64,000 bases of DNA from Bacteroidia bacterium (GTDB lineage: Bacteria > Bacteroidota > Ignavibacteria > SZUA-365), in the NCBI GenBank assembly GCA_027493955.1, contig JAOSJT010000001.1, positions 1,661,131 to 1,725,130 on the forward strand, given 5' to 3'. Of this stretch, positions 26,073-36,100 are shown one piece after another. The position numbers and the translations under genes were made by a program. How positions within the stretch are numbered: the first letter of the stretch is position 1; each line of letters begins with the position of its first letter. Below the pieces are notes generated by a model. That model was not told the origin of the DNA. It searched no databases and saw only the letters and a program-made list of their open reading frames with translations.

Positions 26073-26415
26073 AGCCGGGGAAGTGTATCTCGTGGACCTG
26101 GGTATGTCCGCGAAGGTCAGGCCTATGGTGGTGATTTCGCGACGAGACGACGACGCGCCGAGGGCATTGAGTATTTGCGCACCAATAACAACCTCCTTTC
26201 GTGGAAGTCGATACGAGATCGCGATCGGAAAGCCCACATTTCTCAATGAAGCAAGCTACGTAAATGTGCAGGGTCTACAAGCAATTCAACATCATGAATT
26301 GGGACGCCGCATCGGTCATTTGCCCGCATCCGCTCTGTTGTTGATTCGGGAGTGTCTTGCCTGGCTGTTCGAAATTGACAGCAGCAACAGCAGCGACGAC
26401 CACGTGCTTCGTTGA
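26062..26415 (+). CDS. MazF/PemK-family endoribonuclease toxin
   Basis: A 117-residue MazF/PemK protein: GEVYLVDLG near the start, KVRPMVVISRRD (the R-P and S residues of the MazF catalytic pocket), SICAPITTSFRGSRYEI and the SYVNVQGLQAI strand. It would cleave mRNA at specific sequences unless bound by the upstream antitoxin. I prefer ATG 26062 (MKTEAGEVYLVD); ATG 26053 would add three residues. The last ~20 residues (EIDSSNSSDDHVLR) are non-conserved. Confidence 0.9.
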   Translation: MKTEAGEVYLVDLGMSAKVRPMVVISRRDDDAPRALSICAPITTSFRGSRYEIAIGKPTFLNEASYVNVQGLQAIQHHELGRRIGHLPASALLLIRECLAWLFEIDSSNSSDDHVLR

Positions 26416-26490
26416 GCCATCTCCAATCCATCGCCCTTCGAGCGTTCCGGTCTTAGCACCCGGACCGATCCGGACAGAGGCGGCCGATGA

Positions 26491-26862
26491 TCACACCTGC
26501 CGAATCTTCTCGCCGGGGATGTTGTAGCCGCGGTCGCCGTATGGTTCGAGCTTTTCCAGCCAGATCTGTTCGAGGAGGGTGAGCTCGTCCTTAAGATCGA
26601 AATTCGGATCATCCGTCTCCGCGATGACTTCGAGAATTTCGAACTCGAACGCCGCCTCGCCGAAAATCTTCCAGTCCGCCTGCAAGGCGCTGTTGCGGTG
26701 CGAGCCGGTGAACAAACGGAATTTCTGTCCGTTCAACACACCGTCCAGATTCAAACTGCCGCCGATGTACACCTTCCCGTTTGCGGTGTTCCTTACCTGA
26801 AATATTCCCGACGGTTTTTTCCGCTCCTTGTACTCGCGGATGATGTCCTTTCTTGAAGTCAT
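26491..26862 (-). CDS. GIY-YIG nuclease-domain protein
   Basis: A 123-residue protein with GIFQVRN (GIY equivalent) and KVYIGGSLNL (YIG) 13 residues apart, an Arg-containing FTGSHRNSALQADW helix and a C-terminal Glu (LLEQIWLEKLEP), matching the catalytic layout of GIY-YIG endonucleases. This short solitary subtype is frequent in Bacteroidota and has no proven role. ATG 26862 chosen (MTSRKDIIREYKERKK); the longer frame adds 20 unrelated residues. Confidence 0.85.
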   Translation of the reverse strand: MTSRKDIIREYKERKKPSGIFQVRNTANGKVYIGGSLNLDGVLNGQKFRLFTGSHRNSALQADWKIFGEAAFEFEILEVIAETDDPNFDLKDELTLLEQIWLEKLEPYGDRGYNIPGEKIRQV

Positions 26863-27221
26863 GTCTCGTGCCGCCTGTGTTATGACCGTGCAATAAATCA
26901 ATTGAAGTGATTCCGCAGCCAATGGGAACAGAGTATCGCAGCAGCAGATCGCAACGGCAATATACGCAATGGGACGGTATTTTCATCCGGATAATATTAT
27001 CATGAAAAAAAAATTCAGTCCTTGAGCAGACGGCGGCGACCGACAGCCGTGTTGTTCGGGAGAAGCTGCCCAGGCAATGAATCCTTCGGGGGACAGCAGT
27101 GCAGGAGTGCGGTACGCATGGATTCACGGCTCGTGGGAAGGAACGGTAAGCACCGTCCCCGCGGTTGTACCAGAACAATGTGTTCTCTCACTCCCGTCAC
27201 GGCCTCCATTCGAACAATGCC
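26863..27221. other. divergent intergenic region
   Basis: 359 bp between divergent genes. Contains an AT-rich patch with a run of nine As (26975-27015) that may carry promoters; no gene seen. Confidence 0.4.
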
Positions 27222-28685
27222 ATGAACAACTCCTCCCCTGCTGATGCACCAATCCTCGTGACCGGAGCGACCGGATATGTCGGCGGAAGGCTTGTCCCCC
27301 GCCTGCTCGAATCCGGCCGCCGCGTGCGCTGTATGGTTCGCGATCATGCCCGACTTCAGGGACGAGGGTGGCTTCAGGATGTGGAGGTGACGGAAGGCGA
27401 TGTGTTCCGGCCGGAGACGCTCGCTACAGCGATGCAGGGAGTACGCACGGCGTACTACCTTATTCACAGCATGGGCGGAGGCACGGATTTCCACGACAAG
27501 GATCTGACAGCCGCGCGAAATTTCTCCGCTGCAGCCAGGGACGCCGGCGTCGAACGCATCATCTATCTGGGGGGGCTTGCCGGCGATGCGGATCGGCTCT
27601 CCGAACATCTTCAGTCAAGACAACAGACGGGCGAGGCGCTCCGCGAAGCCGGAGTACCCGTCACGGAGTTCCGTGCCGCCGTGATTGTCGGATCAGGAAG
27701 TCTTTCCTTCGAGATTATCCGCTACCTGACCGAACGCGTGCCCATTATGATCAGTCCCCGTTGGGTCTACACACGCACGCAACCCATCGGCATACGCGAC
27801 GTGCTCGAGTATCTCGTCGCGGCGCTGGACGTTCCAGCAAGCGCCGGCCGCATCATCGAGATCGGCGGCGCGGACGTGATCACCTACGGCGAGATGATGA
27901 TGACCTATGCCCGCGTGCGCGGTCTCCGCCGGATGATGTTGCCGGTGCCCGTACTCACTCCGCGCCTGTCGTCGTGGTGGGTGGATCTCGTTACACCGAT
28001 TCCGGCGGTCATTGCGCGGCCTTTGATCGACGGACTGCGCAACGAGAATATCGTCCGGGATTTCAGCGCGCGGGAGCTGTTCCCGCACATCCTACCCGCA
28101 GACTACCGCACCTCGGTACAGCGCGCGCTCGCGCGTCTTCAGGCCAGCTCGATTGAAACCGCATGGAGCGATGCGCTGTGCAGCAGTGCCGGCGACAGAA
28201 TGCCGCTAGTGCTCACGACGCACGAGGGGATGATTATCGAGCAACGACAGCGCCTTGTACATGCGACATCGGAGAAGGTGTTTCGCGTATTCACCGGGCT
28301 GGGCGGGAAGCGGGGATGGCTGTATATGAACTGGGCGTGGGTCGCCCGCGGCTTTACGGATCGCCTTATCGGCGGCGTCGGTTTGCGCCGCGGCCGGCGT
28401 GACCCCGAAGCGCTGCGGGCAGGCGACGCGCTCGATTTCTGGCGCGTGGAAGCTGTGGAACAGGACCACCTTTTGCGTCTGCGCGCGGAGATGATTGTTC
28501 CCGGAAAAGCATGGCTGCAATTCCGCATCCTGACAGACGATGAAGGCAGCACGCAACTCACACAGACGGCCTTTTTCGCATCAAAGGGACTGGCGGGATG
28601 GCTGTACTGGTATGCGCTGTATCCCATCCATGCCCTCATTTTCAGCGGAATGATCAGAAGCATTGCTGCGGAAGCAGAGCGATGA
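27222..28685 (+). CDS. NAD(P)-binding SDR fused to DUF2867
   Basis: A 487-residue two-domain protein. The N-terminal ~290 residues form an atypical SDR with ILVTGATGYVGGRLVPRLL, VRTAYYLIHSMGGG and a VERIIYLGGL strand; the catalytic Tyr-x3-Lys is not obvious, as is usual for this NmrA/YlbE-like branch. The C-terminal ~160 residues match DUF2867 (GWLYMNWAWVARGFTDRLIG, GDALDFWRVEAVE, MIVPGKAWLQFRI). The combination is a known conserved architecture, possibly in cofactor or lipid metabolism. ATG 27222 begins the Rossmann domain. Confidence 0.9.
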   Translation: MNNSSPADAPILVTGATGYVGGRLVPRLLESGRRVRCMVRDHARLQGRGWLQDVEVTEGDVFRPETLATAMQGVRTAYYLIHSMGGGTDFHDKDLTAARNFSAAARDAGVERIIYLGGLAGDADRLSEHLQSRQQTGEALREAGVPVTEFRAAVIVGSGSLSFEIIRYLTERVPIMISPRWVYTRTQPIGIRDVLEYLVAALDVPASAGRIIEIGGADVITYGEMMMTYARVRGLRRMMLPVPVLTPRLSSWWVDLVTPIPAVIARPLIDGLRNENIVRDFSARELFPHILPADYRTSVQRALARLQASSIETAWSDALCSSAGDRMPLVLTTHEGMIIEQRQRLVHATSEKVFRVFTGLGGKRGWLYMNWAWVARGFTDRLIGGVGLRRGRRDPEALRAGDALDFWRVEAVEQDHLLRLRAEMIVPGKAWLQFRILTDDEGSTQLTQTAFFASKGLAGWLYWYALYPIHALIFSGMIRSIAAEAER

Positions 28686-29331
28686 TCCTTCGCCGCGGGT
28701 GATGTCGCAGATTCCTGCGGAGCAGCAGAGCGCAACGCCCGCTCAGAGCCGCGTCGCGACAATGCGTGACATATATTTTTTTATAAGGGATATTTTTCCA
28801 TGATACATCCCTAATATTTTTGTATCTTACAGGGTCATTCATGGCAACGCATCCCGATATGATGTGAGCACCCCGGCGAAAACCAGGCAGATGTCAGCAC
28901 GTGTTCGTTGATGCTTTGAGCAGCGTGCCTCCGGCCTAGCCCGCGCGGAAGCGCTGCATGCCCCATACAGCCGCACTGTTGAAAAGGAACACGCTGCTGC
29001 GCCATATCCCGTTCCGGGCACAAACGCATTGGAGTTGCGGGGTGCGGCCGACATACGCACTGTTCATGGTACGCCCGATACTCCGCAACCCCGCACGATT
29101 TCATTCCCGGCCATCATCCGACTCGGAACAGCACAGCTACCGACAGAACCCGGAATAGCGGAGCGGCCCGTCAAGTTTACGCCTGGAGCGCCCTGCGCAG
29201 CAAGGGCTGGAGGACGACCGGCTGAAACACCGATTTCCCGACCACCTTCTTGACAGAATCCCCGGAACCTCGCCGCTGTCATCACTCTGAACCAGCATTC
29301 CCGCCGTGCTAGGCGGTAAGGAGCACTTCTC
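28686..29331. other. long intergenic region / possible 5' leader of the GT4 gene
   Basis: 646 bp without a credible ORF. An AT-rich core at ~28765-28835 has an imperfect inverted repeat AGGGAT...ATCCCT and ATATTTTT twice, and is the best promoter candidate for the GT4-GH130 operon, which would then have a leader of roughly 500 nt. A GC-rich pair GTTGCGGGGTGCGG (29035-29048) and CCGCAACCCCGCAC (29084-29097) could form a hairpin. No known riboswitch recognised. Confidence 0.4.
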
Positions 29332-31620
29332 ATGAACAGTAGCGTGGGCACACCGACCCTCAACCGCATCGCCTTCGTCGGTAATTATCTGCCTCGTCTT
29401 TGCGGCATCGCCACGTTCACCACGCATATTTGCGAGGCCGTCGCGGGCACCTACCCCGACACAACATGCATTGCATTGCCGGTCAATGATACAGACGACG
29501 GCTACGCCTATCCGCCGCGTGTGCGATTTGAATTGAAAGAGAAAGACATCGATTCCTATCTGCGCGCCGCAGATTTTTTGAACATCAACAACGTCGATCT
29601 TGTCAGTCTGCAATTCGAATACGGGATATTCGGCGGGCGTACGGGCAGCCATGTGCTGTCGCTGTTGCGCGAATTACGCATGCCCATCGTGACAACCCTG
29701 CACACCATTCTGCGTGAACCGGACCATGATCAGCGGCGCGTGCTGTTGGAGGTCGCCGCCCTGTCGGATCGTCTGGTGGTCATGAGCGAGCGTGGCTCTG
29801 TGTTCCTGCAGGAGATTTACCAGGTCGCCTCGGAGAAAATCGACATTATCCCGCACGGCATCCCCGATGTGCCGTTCGTCGATCCGAGTTTCAACAAGGA
29901 CCTCTTTGGAGTGGAGGGCAAAATCGTCCTGCTCAGTTTCGGCTTGCTGTCTGCGAACAAGGGCATCGAAACCGTCATCTCCGCACTGCCTGCTATCGTT
30001 GAACGTTATCCGAATGTCGTGTACCTCATTCTCGGTGCGACACATCCACACGTGGTTCTGAACGAAGGCGAGTCATACCGTTTGTCGCTGCAGTGGTTGG
30101 CGCAGGAGAAGGGTGTCGAGAGTAATGTGATTTTCTATAATCGTTTTGTCAGCCAGGAAGAGTTGATACAATTCATCGGGGCTGCTGATATTTACATCAC
30201 ACCGTACAATAACGAACAACAAATCGTTTCCGGAACACTCGCCTACACTGTGGGTGCAGGGAAAGCGGTGATATCCACGCCGTACTGGTACGCTGAGGAA
30301 ATGCTCGCGGATGGACGGGGAGTGCTGACGCCGTTCCGCGACCCGGAAGCCATGGCCCGCGAGGTCATCGAGCTTCTGGATCACGAAGCGATACGGCATT
30401 CCATGCGCAAGCGTGCGTACATGTTTGGCCGCGCGATGATTTGGTCGGAAGTCGCCCATCGCTATATGGAAAGCTTTGACAGGGCGCGCTCGGAACGCCG
30501 ACTCTTCGTTCCGCCCGGTTTCACGGCACGATCACTCGATCAGCACCCGGGTGAATTGCCTCCGCTCAAGCTGGACCATTTGCACCACATGACCGACGCA
30601 ACCGGTATGCTGCAGCATGCGATATTCACGGTACCGAACTACAGCGAGGGATACACCACCGATGACAATGCGCGCGCCTTGATGGTCAGCGCTCTGCTCG
30701 AAGCGTTGGGGAACAGCGAGGCGCTGGAGATGGCATCACGCTATCTCGCATTTACCTGGTACGCCCTCAATACCGAGACAGGGCGCTTCCGCAATTTCAT
30801 GGATTTCCAGCGCAACTGGCTCGAGGATGGGGGGTCCGACGACAGCCACGGCCGCGCCCTTTGGGCACTCGGCACTGTGCTGGGCAGGTCCAACACCGCG
30901 GCGCTGAAGAGCATGGCCGGGCATGTTTTCGAACGGGCGCTGCCGGCCATACTCGAAACCACGAGTCCGCGAGCATGGGCATTCGCTCTGCTGGGGATAC
31001 ATGAGTATGTTCAGCGTTTCGCTGGTGACCGCCGGGCCGGACAGGTGCGCGAGGAACTGGCCACACGTCTTATGACGCTGTACCAGCTCAACCGCGCCGA
31101 TGACTGGATGTGGTTCGAGCCCGGCCTGACCTACTGCAACGCCGCGCTGCCGCACGCGCTCATTCTGTGCGGTCAATCGATTCCAAACGCCGAAATGACC
31201 AAGGCGGGACTCGAGTCGCTGACATGGCTGTCTGAAATACAGCACGCTGATACCGATACCCGGCATTTTGTGCCGATTGGCTCCAACGGTTTCCACACGC
31301 GCGGAGGCGAGCGTGCACGATTCGATCAGCAGCCGGTGGAGGCCCAGGCAATGGTGTCGGCCTGTCTGGAAGCATACCGGATCACCGGCAATACATACTG
31401 GCGCAAGGAAGCACGGCGGGCCTTCGAATGGTTCCTTGGCCGCAACGATCTGAATCTGCCAATATACGACCCGACCACCGGCGGCTGCCGCGATGGTCTG
31501 CATCCCGAGCGCGCCAATGAGAATCAGGGCGCCGAATCGACACTGGCATTTCTCCAGGCGTTGCTGGAGTTGCGCATAGCGGAAAATTCTCCGCAACCTC
31601 CTGAGGGCCAAACACTGTGA
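29332..31620 (+). CDS. glycosyltransferase family 4 with C-terminal alpha-helical (glycoside-hydrolase-like) domain
   Basis: A 762-residue protein. Residues ~1-390 are a GT-B family 4 glycosyltransferase: RIAFVGNYLPRLCGIATFT, LVSLQFEYGIFGG, IDIIPHGIPDVPF, LSFGLLSANKGIETVISALP and the donor-site region GTLAYTVGAGKAVISTPYWY. Residues ~410-760 are helical repeats resembling an (alpha/alpha)6 barrel (DDNARALMVSALLEALG, NTYWRKEARRAFEWFLGRND). It overlaps the next gene, a GH130 protein, by GTGA; this GT4-GH130 pair is conserved in many bacteria, so both probably act on one mannose-type glycan. GGAG lies nine bases before the ATG. Confidence 0.9.
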   Translation: MNSSVGTPTLNRIAFVGNYLPRLCGIATFTTHICEAVAGTYPDTTCIALPVNDTDDGYAYPPRVRFELKEKDIDSYLRAADFLNINNVDLVSLQFEYGIFGGRTGSHVLSLLRELRMPIVTTLHTILREPDHDQRRVLLEVAALSDRLVVMSERGSVFLQEIYQVASEKIDIIPHGIPDVPFVDPSFNKDLFGVEGKIVLLSFGLLSANKGIETVISALPAIVERYPNVVYLILGATHPHVVLNEGESYRLSLQWLAQEKGVESNVIFYNRFVSQEELIQFIGAADIYITPYNNEQQIVSGTLAYTVGAGKAVISTPYWYAEEMLADGRGVLTPFRDPEAMAREVIELLDHEAIRHSMRKRAYMFGRAMIWSEVAHRYMESFDRARSERRLFVPPGFTARSLDQHPGELPPLKLDHLHHMTDATGMLQHAIFTVPNYSEGYTTDDNARALMVSALLEALGNSEALEMASRYLAFTWYALNTETGRFRNFMDFQRNWLEDGGSDDSHGRALWALGTVLGRSNTAALKSMAGHVFERALPAILETTSPRAWAFALLGIHEYVQRFAGDRRAGQVREELATRLMTLYQLNRADDWMWFEPGLTYCNAALPHALILCGQSIPNAEMTKAGLESLTWLSEIQHADTDTRHFVPIGSNGFHTRGGERARFDQQPVEAQAMVSACLEAYRITGNTYWRKEARRAFEWFLGRNDLNLPIYDPTTGGCRDGLHPERANENQGAESTLAFLQALLELRIAENSPQPPEGQTL

Positions 31621-32621
31621 ACACCAAGCATTCCTCTCTCTTCCATCGCAACGGAAACAATCCGATACTGACCGCCGCCGATTGGCCGTACCCCATCAAC
31701 AGCGTATTCAATCCGGGCGCAACACTGCTGCAGGATGGCACAACATTGCTCTTGTGCCGCGTCGAGGACCGCCGCGGACTCTCGCACCTCTGCGCCGCTC
31801 GTTCCGCGAACGGTGTTGACGGCTGGATCATCGACGCGGAACCGACCATGCCCGCCGATCCCGAACGCTATCCCGAAGAACTGTGGGGCATAGAAGATCC
31901 GCGAATCACTTTCATTCCGGAACTGAGCAAATATGCTGTGGTCTACACGGCGTACGCCCGGGGCGGCCCGGGTGTTGCGCTGGCGTTTACCGAAGACTTC
32001 CACGTATTCGAGCGCTACGGCGTCATCATGTCGCCAGAGGATAAGGACGCGGCACTGCTGCCGCATCGCATCGGTGACAACTGGGCGCTTATCCACCGAC
32101 CAGTGAGCTCACCGGGTGCGCATATCTGGATTTCCTACTCGGCCGATCTGCGGCATTGGGGAAGTCACAAGCTCATGCTTGAAGCGCGTCATGGAGGCTG
32201 GTGGGATGCGAACAAAATCGGCCTCTCTCCCCCGCCCATCGAGACTCCGCACGGCTGGCTGATGATGTACCATGGTGTGAAGCAAAACTCCGCCGGCTGC
32301 CAATACCGTCTCGGACTCGCATTGTTCGATCTTCAAACCCCCGAGCGTTGCCTCAAACGCGGCAGCGAGTGGGTCTTCCGTCCCGAAGAACCGTACGAGC
32401 AATTCGGCGACGTCGGCTATGTTGTCTTCCCCTGCGGCTACACCATCGCGCCCGACGGAGACACGGTCAACATGTACTATGGTGCGGCAGACAGCACCAT
32501 CGCTCTGGCCACCGTCAGCATCCGCGAAATGCTCGATTGGCTGGATGCGCAGCCATGCGTGCCTGACAAACAACAGCATCTCGACTCGTCCTGGGATCGC
32601 AGTACCACAGGCATCGGTTAA
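31617..32621 (+). CDS. glycoside hydrolase/phosphorylase family 130
   Basis: A 334-residue five-bladed beta-propeller enzyme of GH130, whose members phosphorolyse beta-mannosides (mannosyl-glucose or manno-oligosaccharides). Seen: NSVFNPGATLL, WGIEDPRITF with the catalytic Asp region, SPEDKDAALLP, WDANKIGLSPPPIET and the GYVVFPCGYTIAPDGD strand. Start is GTG 31617, overlapping the GT4 stop, so the two are translationally coupled. Together they may build and recycle a mannose-containing glycan; the exact substrate is not predictable. Confidence 0.92.
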   Translation: MNTKHSSLFHRNGNNPILTAADWPYPINSVFNPGATLLQDGTTLLLCRVEDRRGLSHLCAARSANGVDGWIIDAEPTMPADPERYPEELWGIEDPRITFIPELSKYAVVYTAYARGGPGVALAFTEDFHVFERYGVIMSPEDKDAALLPHRIGDNWALIHRPVSSPGAHIWISYSADLRHWGSHKLMLEARHGGWWDANKIGLSPPPIETPHGWLMMYHGVKQNSAGCQYRLGLALFDLQTPERCLKRGSEWVFRPEEPYEQFGDVGYVVFPCGYTIAPDGDTVNMYYGAADSTIALATVSIREMLDWLDAQPCVPDKQQHLDSSWDRSTTGIG

Positions 32622-32721
32622 CAGGATCCGAATATTTACCGCGATACAGGAAGCACAACGACACACGGTCGGCGAAAGCCACTATACCATACGCTACTCC
32701 ATTTTTCTACAAGGTACTACC

Positions 32722-32850
32722 ATGAGCAAAGGCCAGAACACAAAAAAAAAGGGATCCAAAAAAGAACCCGCCAAGACCGCGAAAGAAAAGAAAGCCGCAA
32801 AACGCGACAAGAAAAACGAGAAGGACAATCCGCCTCTCGTCGTCAAGTAA
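32722..32850 (+). CDS. small lysine-rich protein
   Basis: A 42-residue, strongly basic protein (MSKGQNTKKKGSKKEPAKTA... ending NPPLVVK). Tiny proteins with the same MSKG...KK.PAKT.KEK.A.K layout are found across Proteobacteria and Bacteroidota, so I think it is real despite its size. It starts 100 bp after GH130; there is an AAGG site ten bases before the ATG. It may bind nucleic acid; no function is established. It carries a run of nine As in its own coding sequence. Confidence 0.65.
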   Translation: MSKGQNTKKKGSKKEPAKTAKEKKAAKRDKKNEKDNPPLVVK

Positions 32851-33126
32851 GTGTATATTCTATCTTGACTTGTATCCGCGATGCCATTGACTTGCTTCCA
32901 GCGATAACGGACAAAGGCATGCTATACGCAGCAACCCGCGGATAGGACATCTCCATCGGTGGGGGTCACGGTGAACGTCGCCACGTTGGTCGGGCATGCA
33001 TGCAATACACGACATTCCATTGGCAGGAACCTTGCTGTTCACTCCAACGGATGTCTGCATTGTATGTGTGTCCGGCCGTTATATGGTATCCTCATCATTG
33101 CAGCGCCGCGGGAACGATGAGGAGTC
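32851..33126. other. convergent intergenic region
   Basis: 276 bp between convergent genes; no ORF, repeat or clear terminator seen. Confidence 0.4.
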
Positions 33127-36100
33127 TCAGAGGGTCACTGTGTTCCCGGGCTGCGGAGCGACGGCCCGCCGGAGATCTCCATTGCCCGCATCGTCCGCGA
33201 ATCCCATGCGGAGGCAGAATTTCCGCAGATAGTACGGAGCACGCAGCTGCAGAGCTCCCATGTCGGACGCCCGGCGACCGAGTTCGTCGATAATTGCCGC
33301 ACCGAGTCCCTTGCCGCGCACTGCGGGATCGATGATGAGCAGCTCGACGGACAGCGATCCATCCGCCTCAAATGCATAGCCCGCTCCTCCTTCGATGCGG
33401 TGCCATTCGTCAACGAGCACGAGATATTGCATACCCTCGCCGATCACCACGGGAAACTGCTCGCGCAAAAACAGATCATAGAGCATGCCGATTTCCGCAG
33501 CGGTGACTGCGTCGCGGAGGATAAAGGTTTCGCCGGTGCGTCCGGGTATGCGACGCTGCAGCACCTGCACGCCCTCGACGGTCATGAGTGCATACCGGGA
33601 GGCGTCGGCGGAGGGTGAGACCATGCGCAGCAGCGCATGACGCTCGTCTTCGGCCTGCAAAGAATCCTGCAGCGCAGTCATTGCCGGCAAACGGGTCGGC
33701 GGTACGGCCGGGTAGCGATGCATATCATCGAGCAGTGAGTCGAAGGCGCGCAGCGTCTCGTCCCGCGCGTCGGCGAACGCCGTCCGCCTGTACAGCGTGT
33801 AGCGTCCGATCTCGCCGAGACGGCCAATGTCGAACAGGCGCGCGAGATCCCGCGTATAGCGTTCGCGCAGTGCGAACGGCGGTGTGGCATGCGACGAGTT
33901 CCACTCGCAGAAGCATGCCACGGCGGAGTCCAGGGAAAGCGGGGCTATCCATCCCGCGCGCATTGCATCGAGCCATCGGGACGCCGCGGAGCGCAAATCT
34001 TCATCAACTTCATTTCCTTCCGCCAGCATGGCCTCGATCATCGACATTCCTTCCGCGTCTCCCAGCGCCTCGCGCGCAGCTTCGCAAATCCAGACGGCAT
34101 CGAGACTGCCACGCAACTCCGGTATATGCGCCGACGTCATTGCGTAAAAATGATGCCGCAGAGACTGCAAGAGCGACGCGGGACCGTCGCAGGGCTTCCA
34201 TCCGTCGATGCTGTGAATCATCGCTCCGCCGCGTACGCATTCGTCCGGCACGGACACATTGGCGGGATGCGCCGCACCGGGAATAATCGAACCGCTGCTC
34301 TGTCGCCACGCCGTGATGAACGCCGCCATGCCGCGGACGAACAGCGATCGCAGTTTTCTCGTCGCTTCCGCAGGATGGTCGCGGCGCGAAGCGAGCCTGA
34401 GAATGTCGTCCCATACCGTCGTTCCGCGGACGTACTGCATCGACACCGCTCCCGCATCCGGCATGAAGCTTCCGAAACGCGGCAACACACGCGCGCCCGA
34501 AGCCGCTCCCGCAAGCGCAATAAACGCGTGCATGCTCCCGAGAACGTCCGGATCGGAGAATTCCGGATGCAGCAATATCTGCATCTGGTAATGCCGCCCG
34601 TCGCGCGTACTGATGCTTGCCAAGAAACGCGGAGCACCCCCGAAACCCGGAAGCATGGAAATCCACACTCCGTCCGCCGCCACGCGCTCACAGGAAAACG
34701 AAGGGATTTCATACAACATCAAGAGGCTGAGCGGCAGGAATGGCGTGGACGTGAACAGCGCTTCGAGACGCAGCCTGGAATCGTCGGGTATGCTCTGATC
34801 GTAGCGCAGCGCCGAGCGCAGACAGTCGCCGCTGCTCCCGCCCTGCAGCCAGGCGGCGTAGCGGGATACGTACTGCGCCTTGAGCCGCTGAAACAGAGTA
34901 TCCGATCCGTATTGCCGTAACCCGCGTTCGAACTCATGCCGCATCCAGTGACAGAGTTCGGCACGGACTTCATAGACATACACCGGATCGGTTTCCGCAA
35001 GATGCGTGAGCAATTCGAGCACGGCTCTCACCACGACGGTCCCCTCCGGGCCGTCGAACACCTTCTCATCGCGATACCGCTGCAGCCTGGCTCGCAGCGC
35101 CGCGAGGCGTCCGTGACGGAGATCGCGTCCGGCGATGCCGCGAATGGATTCGCTGCTCAGAAACGGCAATCCCGATCGCACGAATTCGGCATACGCCGCG
35201 CTTTCCTCCGGCATGGGATCGTACAGCAGCAAAGCCGCGTAGGCGGAGCAGCGCACCCCGGCATCCGGATGCCACGCGAGCGACGCAAGTCTTGCCCGTA
35301 TCACCCCGCCGAGATGCCTCCCGCCGTGGTCGAGCTCCACAGCAACGTCGTCGATCAGCGTCATGGCTGTGGCCGCATCGCCCAGCAGCACCGCCGAGAG
35401 CAGCGCATGTATGCGGTGCAGGCGGATGGATACACCTGACGGCGCCGCACCGCCGGATGCAGCGAGCGTCCGCGACGCACCGTTGGCGGAGGCGCGGACG
35501 GACATCCCTGCGGGAAGCGAAGCGTCCCATCCCTCGCGGCACGGAAACATCGCGACGAGGGCGGGGTTTGCAATCCATCCGAGCGGCTGCCGGCACAGCA
35601 CACCGAGGTCCAGTACTCCTCCGGGGATGCAATATTCAAGATCGCCGACTATCCACGACTGTGCATCGCGTCCGCGGGCAACATTGAGCAACGTACCCTC
35701 CGCCCTGTTGCCGAGTCCGTCGCCGCCCGAAGTGATGTCGTGTTCCGTCACACCCAATTCCCGCAGCAGCCAGTGCGGGAGCCGCAGCGTCAGTCCATCG
35801 TGAACGAAGTCGAGGCTGCGCGACTTGTACAGCGAGGCAATGACGCCGGCGAAGGACCGAGCGACGGCGCCGCGGTTGAACGACCCCTTGGGAGTGAGTT
35901 CCCCCAGTTCCGCGTCGAAATCGCGGTCGAGCAATGCGTAGCGCACGATGCGCTCGAACGGAGCGAGCTGCGCGTTGACCGTGCGGATGATTTCGCGGAT
36001 ATACGCATCTCTTTCTTCCTCCGTATGCCCTGCGGAAAACAGGTGATGTGCGGTATCCGGAACGACAAGCAACACGTTGTACTCGCGGCCATCGCCGACG

